From Mucilaginibacter yixingensis (GTDB lineage: Bacteria; Bacteroidota; Bacteroidia; Sphingobacteriales; Sphingobacteriaceae), in NCBI RefSeq assembly GCF_041080815.1, contig NZ_CP160205.1:3720001-3784000 (forward strand): a DNA stretch of 64,000 nucleotides, written 5' to 3'. The position numbers and the translations under genes are program-made. The notes under the pieces are model-generated. The model was given only the letters and a program-made list of their open reading frames with translations. It was not told the DNA's origin and made no database searches. How positions within the stretch are numbered: position 1 is the first letter of the stretch; every line of letters begins with the position of its first letter. This document shows, one piece after another, positions 18,426 to 26,846 of this stretch.

Positions 18426-19865
18426 ATGAAAGACATCCTACAACAAAAAGCAACACGCATCCAGTTACTGATTACTGATTGTGATGGCGTACTAACCGAT
18501 GGCGGCGTTTACTACGGCGCTAACGGCGAAGAAAATAAGAAGTTTAACATGCGCGATGGTATGGGCGTTGAGCGCCTGCGCAAACTGGCCGGCATAGAAA
18601 CTGCTATCATCACCGGTGAGAAATCGCCGTCGGTAGTGGCCCGTGCCGAGAAACTGAACATTACCGAGCTGCACCTGTTTGCCAAAAACAAACCGGAAGT
18701 GCTGCGCGACATCATGACCCGCCTGGAACTGAAAGCCGAAGAAGTGGCTTACATTGGCGATGATTATAACGATGCTGAAGTATTGAAAATGGTAGGCCTC
18801 TCTGCCGCTCCGGCTGATGCGCTGCCAGGCATCCGCAATATGGTTGATTATGTTTGTCACGCTAACGGTGGCGATGCCTGCTTCCGCGAGTTTGCCGAGC
18901 TGATTATTGAAGCGCAAACCGGCGCTAACCAGGGCGTGCCTGTTAAAAATGGCGCGGTTACCCTGAGCAACGGCCGCAAGATTGGTGCAGGCGAGCCTTG
19001 CTATATCATTGCCGAGATCGGCATCAATCACAATGGCTCGTTAGAGATTGCCAAACAACTGATTGACGAGGCCGTTGCTGCCAAGGCCGACGCGGTTAAA
19101 TTCCAGAAACGTACGCCTGAAATTTGCGTACCTAAAGACCAATGGGAAATTATGCGCGATACCCCTTGGGGCCGTATGAGTTATATTGACTACAAACGCA
19201 AAACCGAGTTTGGCATTGCCGAGTATGCAGCTATCGACCAATACTGTAAAAAACTGGGGATCGACTGGTTTGTATCGCCCTGGGATGTAAACTCTGTTGA
19301 TTTTATGGAGCAGCTGGATACCGTGATCTACAAACTGGCTTCAGCATCGCTGACTGATACTGCATTGATCGAGAAAATCCTGCAAACCGGTCGCCCGCTA
19401 ATGTTATCTACCGGTATGTCTACCATGAATGAGATTGATACCGCTATGGCTTTTATTCATCAGTATGATCCTAACTACCCGGTAATGGTAGCGCACTCCA
19501 CCTCGGCTTACCCTTGTAAACCGGAGGAACTGAACCTGCGTATGATCCAGACGCTGGAGCAGAAATTCCCGGGCATTCCGGTGGGCTACTCTGGTCACGA
19601 GACCGGTTTGGCTACCACTGTTGGCGCCGTAGCTATGGGTGCAACCTTTGTGGAAAGACACTTTACGTTGGATCGTGCCATGTGGGGCTCTGACCATGCT
19701 GCTTCTGTGGAGCCGCAAGGCCTGCAACGCCTGGTGCGCGACATCCGCGACGTGGAAACCGCCGCAGGCGACGGGATCAAAAAAGTTTATGAGAGCGAGC
19801 TGGCGCCAATGAAACGCCTGCGCGTAAACATCAGCGCAGAGTATAACGAAAAATTTAATGCATAA
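18426..19865 (+). CDS. KdsC-type HAD phosphatase fused to NeuB-type synthase (no SAF domain)
   Basis: Bifunctional protein of 479 aa. The start at 18426 is chosen because it lies 19 bases after the SDR stop; the longer frame overlaps that gene. Residues 1-170 are a KdsC-like HAD phosphatase (LLITDCDGVLTDGG about 12-25; GDDYNDAEVL). Residues about 190-479 are the NeuB TIM barrel (CYIIAEIGINHNG, FQKRTPE, GYSGHETG, VERHFTLDR). The antifreeze-like SAF domain that normally ends NeuB is missing. Condensation of an aldose phosphate with PEP followed by dephosphorylation, as in the KDN-9-phosphate route, would explain joining both activities. The product would be handed to the SpsF-like enzyme. Fusion is directly visible; product identity is inferred. 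Confidence 0.88.
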   Translation: MKDILQQKATRIQLLITDCDGVLTDGGVYYGANGEENKKFNMRDGMGVERLRKLAGIETAIITGEKSPSVVARAEKLNITELHLFAKNKPEVLRDIMTRLELKAEEVAYIGDDYNDAEVLKMVGLSAAPADALPGIRNMVDYVCHANGGDACFREFAELIIEAQTGANQGVPVKNGAVTLSNGRKIGAGEPCYIIAEIGINHNGSLEIAKQLIDEAVAAKADAVKFQKRTPEICVPKDQWEIMRDTPWGRMSYIDYKRKTEFGIAEYAAIDQYCKKLGIDWFVSPWDVNSVDFMEQLDTVIYKLASASLTDTALIEKILQTGRPLMLSTGMSTMNEIDTAMAFIHQYDPNYPVMVAHSTSAYPCKPEELNLRMIQTLEQKFPGIPVGYSGHETGLATTVGAVAMGATFVERHFTLDRAMWGSDHAASVEPQGLQRLVRDIRDVETAAGDGIKKVYESELAPMKRLRVNISAEYNEKFNA

Positions 19866-20802
19866 GCTGGATACAGAAAGCATTTGCTCTATTATCCTTT
19901 TCAGTTGGATGGCGATCATCATCGCGTGGGAACGCATCGCACCATACCGTAAAGGGCTACCGTTCTTCAGGGAGGGGTTTTGGATTGATTTTGTGTGGTA
20001 CACACTCATCCAAAGCTTTTTCCTGAAGATCATCATCTTTGATTACATCATCCAGCCACTGAGCCGCCACCTGGACCTGTCCCAAATTCAGTTTGTAAAA
20101 GACTGGCCCGTGTGGACCCAGGTGCTGTTCTTCCTGGTGACGCATGATCTGTATATCTACTCGTTTCATCGCCTGCAACACGCCAGCAAATTCCTATGGC
20201 GCACGCATGAGGCACACCACTCGGGCAAAGAGGTTGATTTTTTGGCAGGCTCGCGCTCGCATGTAATGGAGATCATCATCAACCAAACCATTGAGTTTGC
20301 GCCCATCATTCTGTTGGGTGCTGCACCAGAGGTGGTACCGATCAAAGCAATGCTGGATGCTGTTTTCGGCATGTTCATCCACGCTAACATCAATGTAAAA
20401 CTGGGTAAGTGGAAATACTTCTTCAATTCGCCCGAGCTGCATTTATGGCACCATGCTAATTACCAGGAAGTATTTCACGCCAACTTTTCTACCAAGTTTT
20501 CAGTTTGGGACCATCTGTTTGGTACTGTGTATGATCCCGGTCACCCGCCGGGTAATTTACCGGAGAACTGGGGGTTGCCGTATGATTATCCGCGTGATTA
20601 TTTTCTGCAGCACGCCTTCTCGGTAAAACGGTTTGACGAGCGTCGGTTCCTTAAAAACCCGCTGTTCAGGTGGTATTATAACCTGCGCCCAAATCTGATG
20701 AAGTTATTGGGTATCAGTAAAAATAAAGCCACACAGCCGGCCCCTTTGGTAACACAACCTGTTGCAGCCCCTGTACCCGTATTAGAAGAACAACAAGCAT
20801 AA
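19858..20802 (+). CDS. Sterol desaturase / fatty acid hydroxylase superfamily membrane protein
   Basis: Integral membrane di-iron oxygenase of 314 aa with at least three hydrophobic segments (about 8-25, 38-62, 82-100). The histidine boxes are present: HDLYIYSFHRLQH (about 103-115), HEAHHS and a later HLWHHAN. Such enzymes hydroxylate or desaturate lipids or sterols. The start overlaps the end of the synthase gene (ATGCATAA), so it belongs to the operon. The C-terminal tail is Pro/Ala/Gln-rich and probably disordered. It may modify the lipid anchor of the glycan or an unrelated membrane lipid; substrate unknown. Confidence 0.85.
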   Translation: MHKLDTESICSIILFSWMAIIIAWERIAPYRKGLPFFREGFWIDFVWYTLIQSFFLKIIIFDYIIQPLSRHLDLSQIQFVKDWPVWTQVLFFLVTHDLYIYSFHRLQHASKFLWRTHEAHHSGKEVDFLAGSRSHVMEIIINQTIEFAPIILLGAAPEVVPIKAMLDAVFGMFIHANINVKLGKWKYFFNSPELHLWHHANYQEVFHANFSTKFSVWDHLFGTVYDPGHPPGNLPENWGLPYDYPRDYFLQHAFSVKRFDERRFLKNPLFRWYYNLRPNLMKLLGISKNKATQPAPLVTQPVAAPVPVLEEQQA

Positions 20803-20806
20803 CACC

Positions 20807-21181
20807 GTGGCCTGGATTTTTCTCATCATTGCCGCCGCCTTTGAGGCCGCCTGGACATTCTCTTTAAAGCTGATGAAATTCAGCCAACTCAAAACCCTGC
20901 AATGGCACACCTTTTACCTGCCAGCAGGTTTATACATCTGGCTACCTTTTGCGGGCTACATCATCTTCGGGGTGGGCAATATCTACTTTTTCTCGCTCGC
21001 CATTAAAAACGTACCCACCGCCGTAGCCTACGCCGTATGGACGGCCGTAACGCTGGTACTCATCAAAGTATCAGAGATCACCTTTATGCAGCAACGCATC
21101 TCCTATCATGAGATTTTTTTCATGCTGCTGATTATGGGCGGGATTATTGGCTTGAAGTATTACGCGCCAGCGGCGCAGTAG
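20807..21181 (+). CDS. SMR-family small membrane transporter
   Basis: Four-helix membrane protein of 124 aa, with a GTG start 4 bases after the preceding stop. Small-multidrug-resistance features are visible: an acidic residue in helix 1 (AAAFEAAWTFSLKLMKF) and the helix-3 signature NVPTAVAYAVWTAVTLVLIK. The SMR superfamily includes both drug exporters (EmrE, SugE) and lipid-linked sugar flippase subunits (ArnE/ArnF). Its position at the end of a sugar-activation operon favours movement of a glycolipid or metabolite, but this is inference. Confidence 0.8.
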   Translation: MAWIFLIIAAAFEAAWTFSLKLMKFSQLKTLQWHTFYLPAGLYIWLPFAGYIIFGVGNIYFFSLAIKNVPTAVAYAVWTAVTLVLIKVSEITFMQQRISYHEIFFMLLIMGGIIGLKYYAPAAQ

Positions 21182-21275
21182 CTGTTTGCCGGGCAGTTGA
21201 AAATTGCTGCTATGTGTACTCTACGAACTTTTAGCCATAAGCGTTTGAAGCCTTAATATTAACGCCATTTTACCA

Positions 21276-21350
21276 TGTCATGCTGAGCCTGTCGAAGCAT
21301 TATCCTGCTATTTGGGCCACCGCGCACCCTTCGACAAGCTCAGGATGACA
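21276..21350. repeat. Extragenic palindrome, GCCTGTCGAAGCA type
   Basis: Starts TGTCATGCTGAGCCTGTCGA and ends CTTCGACAAGCTCAGGATGA then CA; the arms are complementary over about 20 bases. It occupies the 300-base gap before the outer-membrane protein gene; nothing else is recognisable there. Confidence 0.85.
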
Positions 21351-21481
21351 TCCTTTTTAGGTCTGGAATACTTATGGCTAAAGACTTGCTAAAGAGGGGT
21401 CAGAGTTGCTCCATCTCCACCCCATCAAAACAAAAACCATCTTCTGGCATTACTAAAGTATATACCTACATATACTTTACT

Positions 21482-22234
21482 ATGAAAAAAATTACCAGAA
21501 CACTGTTGCTTTCGGCGGGGATAGTGGCAATTGCAGCATCGGCCAACGCACAAAGCGACCCAGACAAGGTTGTTGCCGGAACCATGCAGGTGCAGGGCAT
21601 GTTCAGACCCAGTAACCTTGGACAACTCAACGGCATCTTGAATGCAAACGGCATCCCATCACTGCCCGACAACAATTATTGGCTCAATCTTTCTATGAAC
21701 CACATCCGCGGGAAGATTATAATTGAGGATGGTATTGGCGCCAGCTTTACTTCTACCTCGGCCCCAAACCCAACCAACGGTATTAAAGCTAAGTACAATC
21801 AATTCCAGATCTATGGCCGTGTGGGTTATAACGTTGCCACCCGTGCAAAAATGCGGGTGTTCCCTTTTGTAGGTCTGAACGTGTCTGATGCGATGTTACG
21901 CATCCGCGATGATAACCGTACCCAGAATACACAAGACTTTTCGACAGAACTATTGAACTCAACCTCCAGCAAAACCCTCTGGAACCCGCGCGTAGGTTTT
22001 GAGTTTGGCGGTGGCTTTGACTACCTGATTGGCGTGAAAGACAAAAAGATTGACAACTACGTAGTTCACCGTAACATCCCTATTGGCGTGAGGATAGGTT
22101 ATTACCTACAAGCATCAAACAGCAATTGGAGGATAGACGATAACTACAAGCTGAACAACGGCCCTAACAACAAGCAAAGCAACGTTTTTGTGAATGTTAA
22201 TATTGGCCTTGGGTACAAAGTACAAAGACCATAG
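21482..22234 (+). CDS. Outer-membrane beta-barrel protein (porin-like)
   Basis: Secreted protein of 250 aa. The start at 21482 gives a proper signal peptide (KKITRTLLLSAGIVAIAASA, cleavage near NAQS); the upstream in-frame ATG adds an unlikely 36-residue extension. Alternating hydrophobic/polar strands with terminal aromatic residues (YNQFQIYGRVGYNVATRAKM, RVGFEFGGGFDYLIGV, IPIGVRIGYYLQAS, NVFVNVNIGLGYKVQ) suggest an eight-stranded outer-membrane barrel. No specific family could be named. It is flanked by a repeat and a terminator and is expressed alone. Confidence 0.7.
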   Translation: MKKITRTLLLSAGIVAIAASANAQSDPDKVVAGTMQVQGMFRPSNLGQLNGILNANGIPSLPDNNYWLNLSMNHIRGKIIIEDGIGASFTSTSAPNPTNGIKAKYNQFQIYGRVGYNVATRAKMRVFPFVGLNVSDAMLRIRDDNRTQNTQDFSTELLNSTSSKTLWNPRVGFEFGGGFDYLIGVKDKKIDNYVVHRNIPIGVRIGYYLQASNSNWRIDDNYKLNNGPNNKQSNVFVNVNIGLGYKVQRP

Positions 22235-22257
22235 GTATCACGCTAATAACTGTTTGT

Positions 22258-22310
22258 AAATTCCAAAAGCCCAATTATTCGTAGAAGAATAGTTGGGCTT
22301 TTGAATTTAT
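22258..22310 (+). terminator. Terminator after the outer-membrane protein gene
   Basis: Inverted repeat with CAAAAGCCCAATTATTC (22264-22280) pairing to GAATAGTTGGGCTTTTG (22287-22303), flanked by AAATTC and GAATTT. A T-rich right arm makes it a plausible bidirectional terminator. Confidence 0.75.
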
Positions 22311-22330
22311 GTATCTTTAGAAAAAGATAA

Positions 22331-22945
22331 ATGAGACTTCTGATAAGTATACTTTTCACTTTCCTTTCAATTCATCATCATCAGAAATCTAAGTTTGATT
22401 TATTTCAATCGGAGGCAAAATCGCCCTCCTCTCCTGCTCGGGTAATCAAAACAAAAAGGGGGAATTTCAGCATTACCAAACCTGTAGTCGAAGGAGAATT
22501 AAAACTTCATGTTATTGACAATCTTATCTCAAAAGAGATAAGAAAAGAGTACTGCGATAATAAAAACTGCAAGGTAAATCTAGAACTAGGGATAACCCAT
22601 AATTCAGGAAAACTTCTTTGCTTAAAAGAAACTGTAAATACCATGTTTCGATTCCCGAGAGATGTTAAAGTTTATATCTTTTTTAATTATTTGATTTCAG
22701 GAAATGAGATATTTCAATTGAAACTAAAAAACACAAAACACTTTAGAGACCGATTGAAATATCAAATCGAACACATTAAAAATTCAGAATGCGGCAATTG
22801 GTTAAATAATGATACACAAATAAGTCTGCTTGTAGACAAGGGTGTTACTTACATTAATTTGTATAATGACGAGGTTTGCAGCACCAATATTAAGTTTAAC
22901 CTTAAAAATACAGATTTAGAATTCCAGAGGGTTAAGAACTTATAA
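22331..22945 (+). CDS. Hypothetical exported protein, AT-rich orphan
   Basis: Frame of 204 codons whose product I do not recognise. A short hydrophobic N terminus (RLLISILFTFLSI) followed by a His/Lys segment may be a signal sequence. The protein is Lys/Asn/Ile-rich and has four cysteines (YCDNKNCK, LLCLKE, SECGNW, EVCSTN), which could form disulfides outside the cell. Base composition is clearly more AT-rich than the neighbouring genes, suggesting recent acquisition. It lies between a terminator and a cold-shock gene with no operon partner. Confidence 0.6.
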   Translation: MRLLISILFTFLSIHHHQKSKFDLFQSEAKSPSSPARVIKTKRGNFSITKPVVEGELKLHVIDNLISKEIRKEYCDNKNCKVNLELGITHNSGKLLCLKETVNTMFRFPRDVKVYIFFNYLISGNEIFQLKLKNTKHFRDRLKYQIEHIKNSECGNWLNNDTQISLLVDKGVTYINLYNDEVCSTNIKFNLKNTDLEFQRVKNL

Positions 22946-23003
22946 AGCAGGGAAGCGACAATTAAAGAACGCGTGACAAAAGAATAAAGACACCCCCCTT
23001 AAC

Positions 23004-23030
23004 TTGTTTTTACGCTCTGTTGATATATTT
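23004..23030 (+). promoter_or_regulatory. Candidate Bacteroidota promoter of the cold-shock gene
   Basis: A TTG at 23004-23006 and TATATTT at 23024-23030 are 17 bases apart, resembling the Bacteroidota -33 TTG / -7 TAnnTTTG pattern. It would give a 5' leader of roughly 55 bases before the csp start at 23094. This is a pattern match only. Confidence 0.35.
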
Positions 23031-23093
23031 TTTTGAATAACAGCCCATTATACCGTTATTTATGCTTACCTTGCAGCCTTCAATAATTTTATA

Positions 23094-23282
23094 ATGCAAG
23101 GAACAGTTAAATTTTTCAATCAAACAAAGGGTTTTGGCTTTATTGTGCCAAATGATGGCGGTGCCGAAATCTTTGTTCATTCTTCAGGTCTGATCGATAA
23201 CATTCGTGAAAACGATGTTGTAAATTATGATGTGGAGCAGGGCCGTAAAGGACCAAACGCGGTAAATGTAAAAGTAGCTTAA
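23094..23282 (+). CDS. Cold-shock protein (CspA family)
   Basis: Single cold-shock domain of 62 aa that binds single-stranded RNA/DNA and acts as an RNA chaperone. Both nucleic-acid motifs are present: RNP1 as KGFGFIV (about 12-18) and RNP2 as IFVHSS (about 28-33), with the start MQGTVKFFNQTKG characteristic of the family. It has its own terminator. A second, larger cold-shock-domain gene lies 78 bases downstream. Confidence 0.95.
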   Translation: MQGTVKFFNQTKGFGFIVPNDGGAEIFVHSSGLIDNIRENDVVNYDVEQGRKGPNAVNVKVA

Positions 23283-23304
23283 TTACTATATCATGATTAC
23301 TAAC

Positions 23305-23340
23305 AAAGCATCTTCTGAAAAAGGGGATGCTTTTTTATTT
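23305..23340 (+). terminator. Terminator after csp
   Basis: Stem AAAGCATC (23305-23312) with GATGCTTT (23326-23333), followed by a T-rich tract (TTTTATTT). Confidence 0.85.
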
Positions 23341-23360
23341 CTTTAAACAAAACAACATTA

Positions 23361-23813
23361 ATGGGTAGATCCAACGAAACATTTAGTAAAAAAGAAAAAG
23401 AGAAAAAACGGCTGAAAAAACAGCAGAACAAAAAGGACAAAACCGAAGAGCGAAAAGCCAGTTCATCAAAAGGTAAAAGCCTGGAAGATATGATGGCTTA
23501 CGTTGACGCAGATGGTAACATCACCAGCACGCCGCCTGATTTACACAACAAAAGAAAAGAGATTGCGCTGGAAGATATTCAGCTTGGTGCTGCTAAACAG
23601 ATTGCCATGCCTGAAGATGCTGTACGCAAAGGAGTCGTTACGTTGTTCAACGAGCAAAAGGGGTTTGGCTTTATCCGCGATGAGATCAGCAGGGAAAGTA
23701 TATTCGTCCATGTAAGCGATGTAACCGGCATCATCCGTGAAAATGACCGCGTGACCTATGAGCCCAGCAGAGGCCAGAAAGGGCCTGCTGCCATTAAAGT
23801 AGCCAAGATTTAA
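23361..23813 (+). CDS. Cold-shock-domain protein with lysine-rich N-terminal extension
   Basis: Protein of 150 aa. Residues 1-40 are extremely basic (KKEKEKKRLKKQQNKKDK), residues 41-85 form a linker (LEDMMAYVDADGNITSTPPD), and residues about 86-150 are a cold-shock domain with RNP1 KGFGFIRD and RNP2 IFVHVS. The basic tail should strengthen RNA or ribosome binding. This two-part architecture is common in Bacteroidota. It follows the single-domain csp gene but is separated by a terminator. Confidence 0.9.
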   Translation: MGRSNETFSKKEKEKKRLKKQQNKKDKTEERKASSSKGKSLEDMMAYVDADGNITSTPPDLHNKRKEIALEDIQLGAAKQIAMPEDAVRKGVVTLFNEQKGFGFIRDEISRESIFVHVSDVTGIIRENDRVTYEPSRGQKGPAAIKVAKI

Positions 23814-23857
23814 TCGGTATACTGCTCTGTTGCAGTTTACAACCATATATATAAAAT

Positions 23858-23891
23858 TAAAAGCCTGATAGAAAACTCTACCAGGCTTTAG
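23858..23891 (+). terminator. Terminator after the second cold-shock gene
   Basis: Stem TAAAAGCCTG (about 23858-23867) with CAGGCTTTA (23882-23890). It lies 45 bases after the stop codon, between convergent genes. Confidence 0.7.
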
Positions 23892-23952
23892 TCCTTGCAT
23901 GCTCAACAGCGAACCCGCCGCTGAGTTTTAGATAGCTATCTGTTAAAGTTCA

Positions 23953-25137
23953 TTAAAACTTCGGATCGAAGTTGAAATAAATTGGATTTGACAGGGCTAC
24001 CATGTTACCGGTTACTTTTGCAGATTTAGGAACCTCCGGGTAATCGGTTGACGGGCCTTCTACCGTTAAGCGGTAATAGCTGCGCTGGATGGCTCTCGGC
24101 GAGTCGCTAAACTCTACTACCGGGTTTTTACCCTGCATTTTATAGTCGCCAAAGTCGCTGCCGTTTTTAATTACGTGAATAGTGTAAGTGCTATCGGCCT
24201 TTACATTACCTTTCAGCTCCACACGGAATTTCACCGGTTTACCTTCTGCTTTGGCATTGTCGCCCATCATCATATCCATTTTACCATCCTGGTTAATGTC
24301 GGCAAAAAACTCAACGCGTGGTGCGTAAGGGTTTGCGCTTACAGAAACACGACCGTTCAGCAATGCATCTACCACGCCTTGCGAGGTGTGTTTGGCGGCA
24401 AACACCCAGGTGGTTGGCGTACCAATGTAATTTACATCACTTGGACGGTGCACATCGCTACCGCCACGGCCGGTAATTCTGCGGCCTGATGACAGCATAT
24501 CTTCCCAAATCAGGTTTGAGTTGGCATTTTTGGTCCACAGGCATGAGTTCCAAACTTCCATAGCGTCAACCAGGTCATAAGAAAAACCGAAGTGATCTTT
24601 AGGGCCGGCCGGGTGATTGGCTGACAGGTGGATACCCAGCTCTTTTTTCACCTTGGCAATGTCCGCATCGCGCTGATCGCGCACGTCATAAAACTTCTGG
24701 TGATCGTAAGGTGTGGCAGAAAAAGTATTACCATGACCGCGGGTGGTGGTCCACTCAGCGCCGTAAAGCATCAGCAAAGAGTTGTCAGACTTAAAGGCGG
24801 TGTCGGCCCAGGTATTGTTCGCCGTATTACCCAGAACGTGATTATCATGATCGGTAATACCGATAAAACCGAAACCTACAGATTTTGCAAAAGCTTTAAT
24901 TTTTGAGATAGGGTGACGCTGCGGATCATAGCCGCCCTCAGAGCTGTAGCTGGAGTGAACGTGCAGGTCGCCTTTCATCCATTCGCCTTCAGTAAGGCTG
25001 GCAATTGGAGGCAGCGGGGGCAGCGGCTTAATCCATGGGTTAACATGATCTTTTGCTATTTTTTGTTGTGCAGATACCATGTTGCCAGCGCCAATCATGG
25101 CCAGCAGTGCAAATACGGTGCGAATATTTTTGTACAT
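23953..25137 (-). CDS. Secreted PHP-domain metallohydrolase (CehA/McbA type)
   Basis: Exported metal-dependent hydrolase of 394 aa with a signal peptide (residues 1-23, ending MVSAQQ). The PHP active-site motifs are complete: HxH in GDLHVHSSYS (H59, H61), GITDHDNH (D96-H97), a GAEWT/RGHGN region, ANHPAG (N174-P176) and GGSDVHRP (D228, H230). A C-terminal beta domain (about 280-394) follows. PHP enzymes cleave phosphoesters or related bonds. It is the last gene of a sigma/anti-sigma/SusC/SusD set and is the only enzyme there, so it probably acts on the ligand imported by the SusCD pair. Substrate unknown. Confidence 0.88.
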   Translation of the reverse strand: MYKNIRTVFALLAMIGAGNMVSAQQKIAKDHVNPWIKPLPPLPPIASLTEGEWMKGDLHVHSSYSSEGGYDPQRHPISKIKAFAKSVGFGFIGITDHDNHVLGNTANNTWADTAFKSDNSLLMLYGAEWTTTRGHGNTFSATPYDHQKFYDVRDQRDADIAKVKKELGIHLSANHPAGPKDHFGFSYDLVDAMEVWNSCLWTKNANSNLIWEDMLSSGRRITGRGGSDVHRPSDVNYIGTPTTWVFAAKHTSQGVVDALLNGRVSVSANPYAPRVEFFADINQDGKMDMMMGDNAKAEGKPVKFRVELKGNVKADSTYTIHVIKNGSDFGDYKMQGKNPVVEFSDSPRAIQRSYYRLTVEGPSTDYPEVPKSAKVTGNMVALSNPIYFNFDPKF

Positions 25138-25168
25138 TTTGATAATGATTAAGTGATTCTACAATTGT

Positions 25169-26812
25169 TTATTTACTAGGATAGCCAGGGTTTTGTGTTA
25201 GTGTTGGGCTACGCACAATCTCCGTTACCGGGATAGGGCGTAATAAGTACTTGGCATCAATGGCGCCGCCGGTATGATTGTGAGCGGTGAACGCGTTGTA
25301 TTGCGCAGCGCGGGTAAGCAGCGTGCCGGTACGCTTAAGATCCATCCAGCGGTTTGACTCACCGAACAGTTCACGGGCAGATTCATCGAGCACGTCTGAT
25401 ATCGTGGCGTTGCCTGTCAGCAGGTCAGCACCGGTAAGCTTGGCTCTTTGGCGCAATTCATTGATCAAGCCGGTTGCTAATGCCCCCTGTCCTTGTTTAA
25501 TATAAGCTTCGGCCAGCAGCAGCATGGTTTCGGCACGACGGAAGATATAGGTATCGCGGTGACCTTGCGGGTCTACACCAGAGTTGGTATAAACTACTAC
25601 CGTAGGGTCATAGAATTTCCAGATGATTGGATAGATCACATTCGAACCAAAAAAAGTATGATACTGATCTGGATTTACCACATAATACGTTGGCTTGTTG
25701 GCAGCCTCATAAGCGGTGATCTCGGCAGGGCTCATTGCCACGCGCGGCAGATAGATTACGTTATCGCCTGTTTTGATTGCGCCATTGGGGCCTGTTGCAT
25801 TGGCAGCAGCCACAATGTGTCTTTGCAAAAATCGCTCAGACGCCCGGTAATCATTGGCCGCGTAGAGGTTGAAAACGTAAGATGTAGGCTGATAAGAGGC
25901 ATCCTGGCGCCAGTACGGCGCTGCCAGCGCTCCACCCGGAAATCTGTCGGTCCAAAACTTGAACTGTTGGTAAAGGTTGTTGCCATTTTTGTTATTCGCA
26001 TCAACGCTGGAATAACGTACCGCAAAGATGACTTCTTTATTGCCGGCAGTTGAATATTGATCGCCGAAGAGTGCATCCCATGTAGAAAGTGTTGATTTGC
26101 TCATGGCAACTTGCAGCGCGCTAACGGCGTTTGCCAGATCAGTTGATTGCGCGTACGATTTATAGCTGCGTGTAAGCAACACTTTGCCAAGCAGGTGCTG
26201 AGCCATGGCCTGCGCTACGCGTCCATAGTCGCTTGGGTCGGCCGGTAACAGGGTGAGGGCCTGATTAAGGTCACTCACAATTTGCTTATACACGTCCTCT
26301 TCGGATGAACGGGTGAAATTGTAGGTAGCCTCGGTCACTTCGCTCGTAATAATCGGCACACCGCCAAATGATTCTACCAAGTTAAAATAGGCATAAGCGC
26401 GCAGGGCAAGTAATTCGCCGGTGCGGGTAGCGTATAGCTTAGGGTCTATGTTACCTTTTATAGCCGCTCCGCGAGACAGGGCCGTGTTGGCTTTGGTGAT
26501 CACGTTGTAGTTATCAGTCCACCAGCCCTGGCTCTCGTTACCAGTAAATGTGGTGTAATCGTTAAGAGGCAATTGGGTGTCATCTACCACTCCTGTACGA
26601 TCATACATGTCTGTACCATACCACATGTGCGAGGTGTTTTGCAATAATGGGCGCAGGTATCTGTACGTTTCGCTTACCAGCTCCTCATACGAGTCTTGAG
26701 TGACGAAATACTTGTCGCTCGTTACCGACGAAGGGTTAACCTCCTGCAGGCTGCACGACTGAGCGAATACCAGCAACGAAACAGCCAGTACACAGTTAAT
26801 TATCTTTTTCAT
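25169..26812 (-). CDS. SusD/RagB-family nutrient-binding lipoprotein
   Basis: Surface lipoprotein of 547 aa; the lipobox VFAQSC puts the lipidated cysteine at residue 20. SusD features include EELVSETYRYLRPLLQNTSH at the N-terminal side, TPR-like helices (LLALRAYAYFNLVESFGGVP, the strongest family signature) and the C-terminal SusD-like end RELFGESNRWMDLKRTG with LRPIPVTEI. It forms the lid of the SusC channel encoded immediately upstream and is followed 31 bases later by the PHP hydrolase gene. Confidence 0.95.
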   Translation of the reverse strand: MKKIINCVLAVSLLVFAQSCSLQEVNPSSVTSDKYFVTQDSYEELVSETYRYLRPLLQNTSHMWYGTDMYDRTGVVDDTQLPLNDYTTFTGNESQGWWTDNYNVITKANTALSRGAAIKGNIDPKLYATRTGELLALRAYAYFNLVESFGGVPIITSEVTEATYNFTRSSEEDVYKQIVSDLNQALTLLPADPSDYGRVAQAMAQHLLGKVLLTRSYKSYAQSTDLANAVSALQVAMSKSTLSTWDALFGDQYSTAGNKEVIFAVRYSSVDANNKNGNNLYQQFKFWTDRFPGGALAAPYWRQDASYQPTSYVFNLYAANDYRASERFLQRHIVAAANATGPNGAIKTGDNVIYLPRVAMSPAEITAYEAANKPTYYVVNPDQYHTFFGSNVIYPIIWKFYDPTVVVYTNSGVDPQGHRDTYIFRRAETMLLLAEAYIKQGQGALATGLINELRQRAKLTGADLLTGNATISDVLDESARELFGESNRWMDLKRTGTLLTRAAQYNAFTAHNHTGGAIDAKYLLRPIPVTEIVRSPTLTQNPGYPSK

Positions 26813-26846
26813 GATATATAATATAATGTGCGTGATTCTTAATGAA

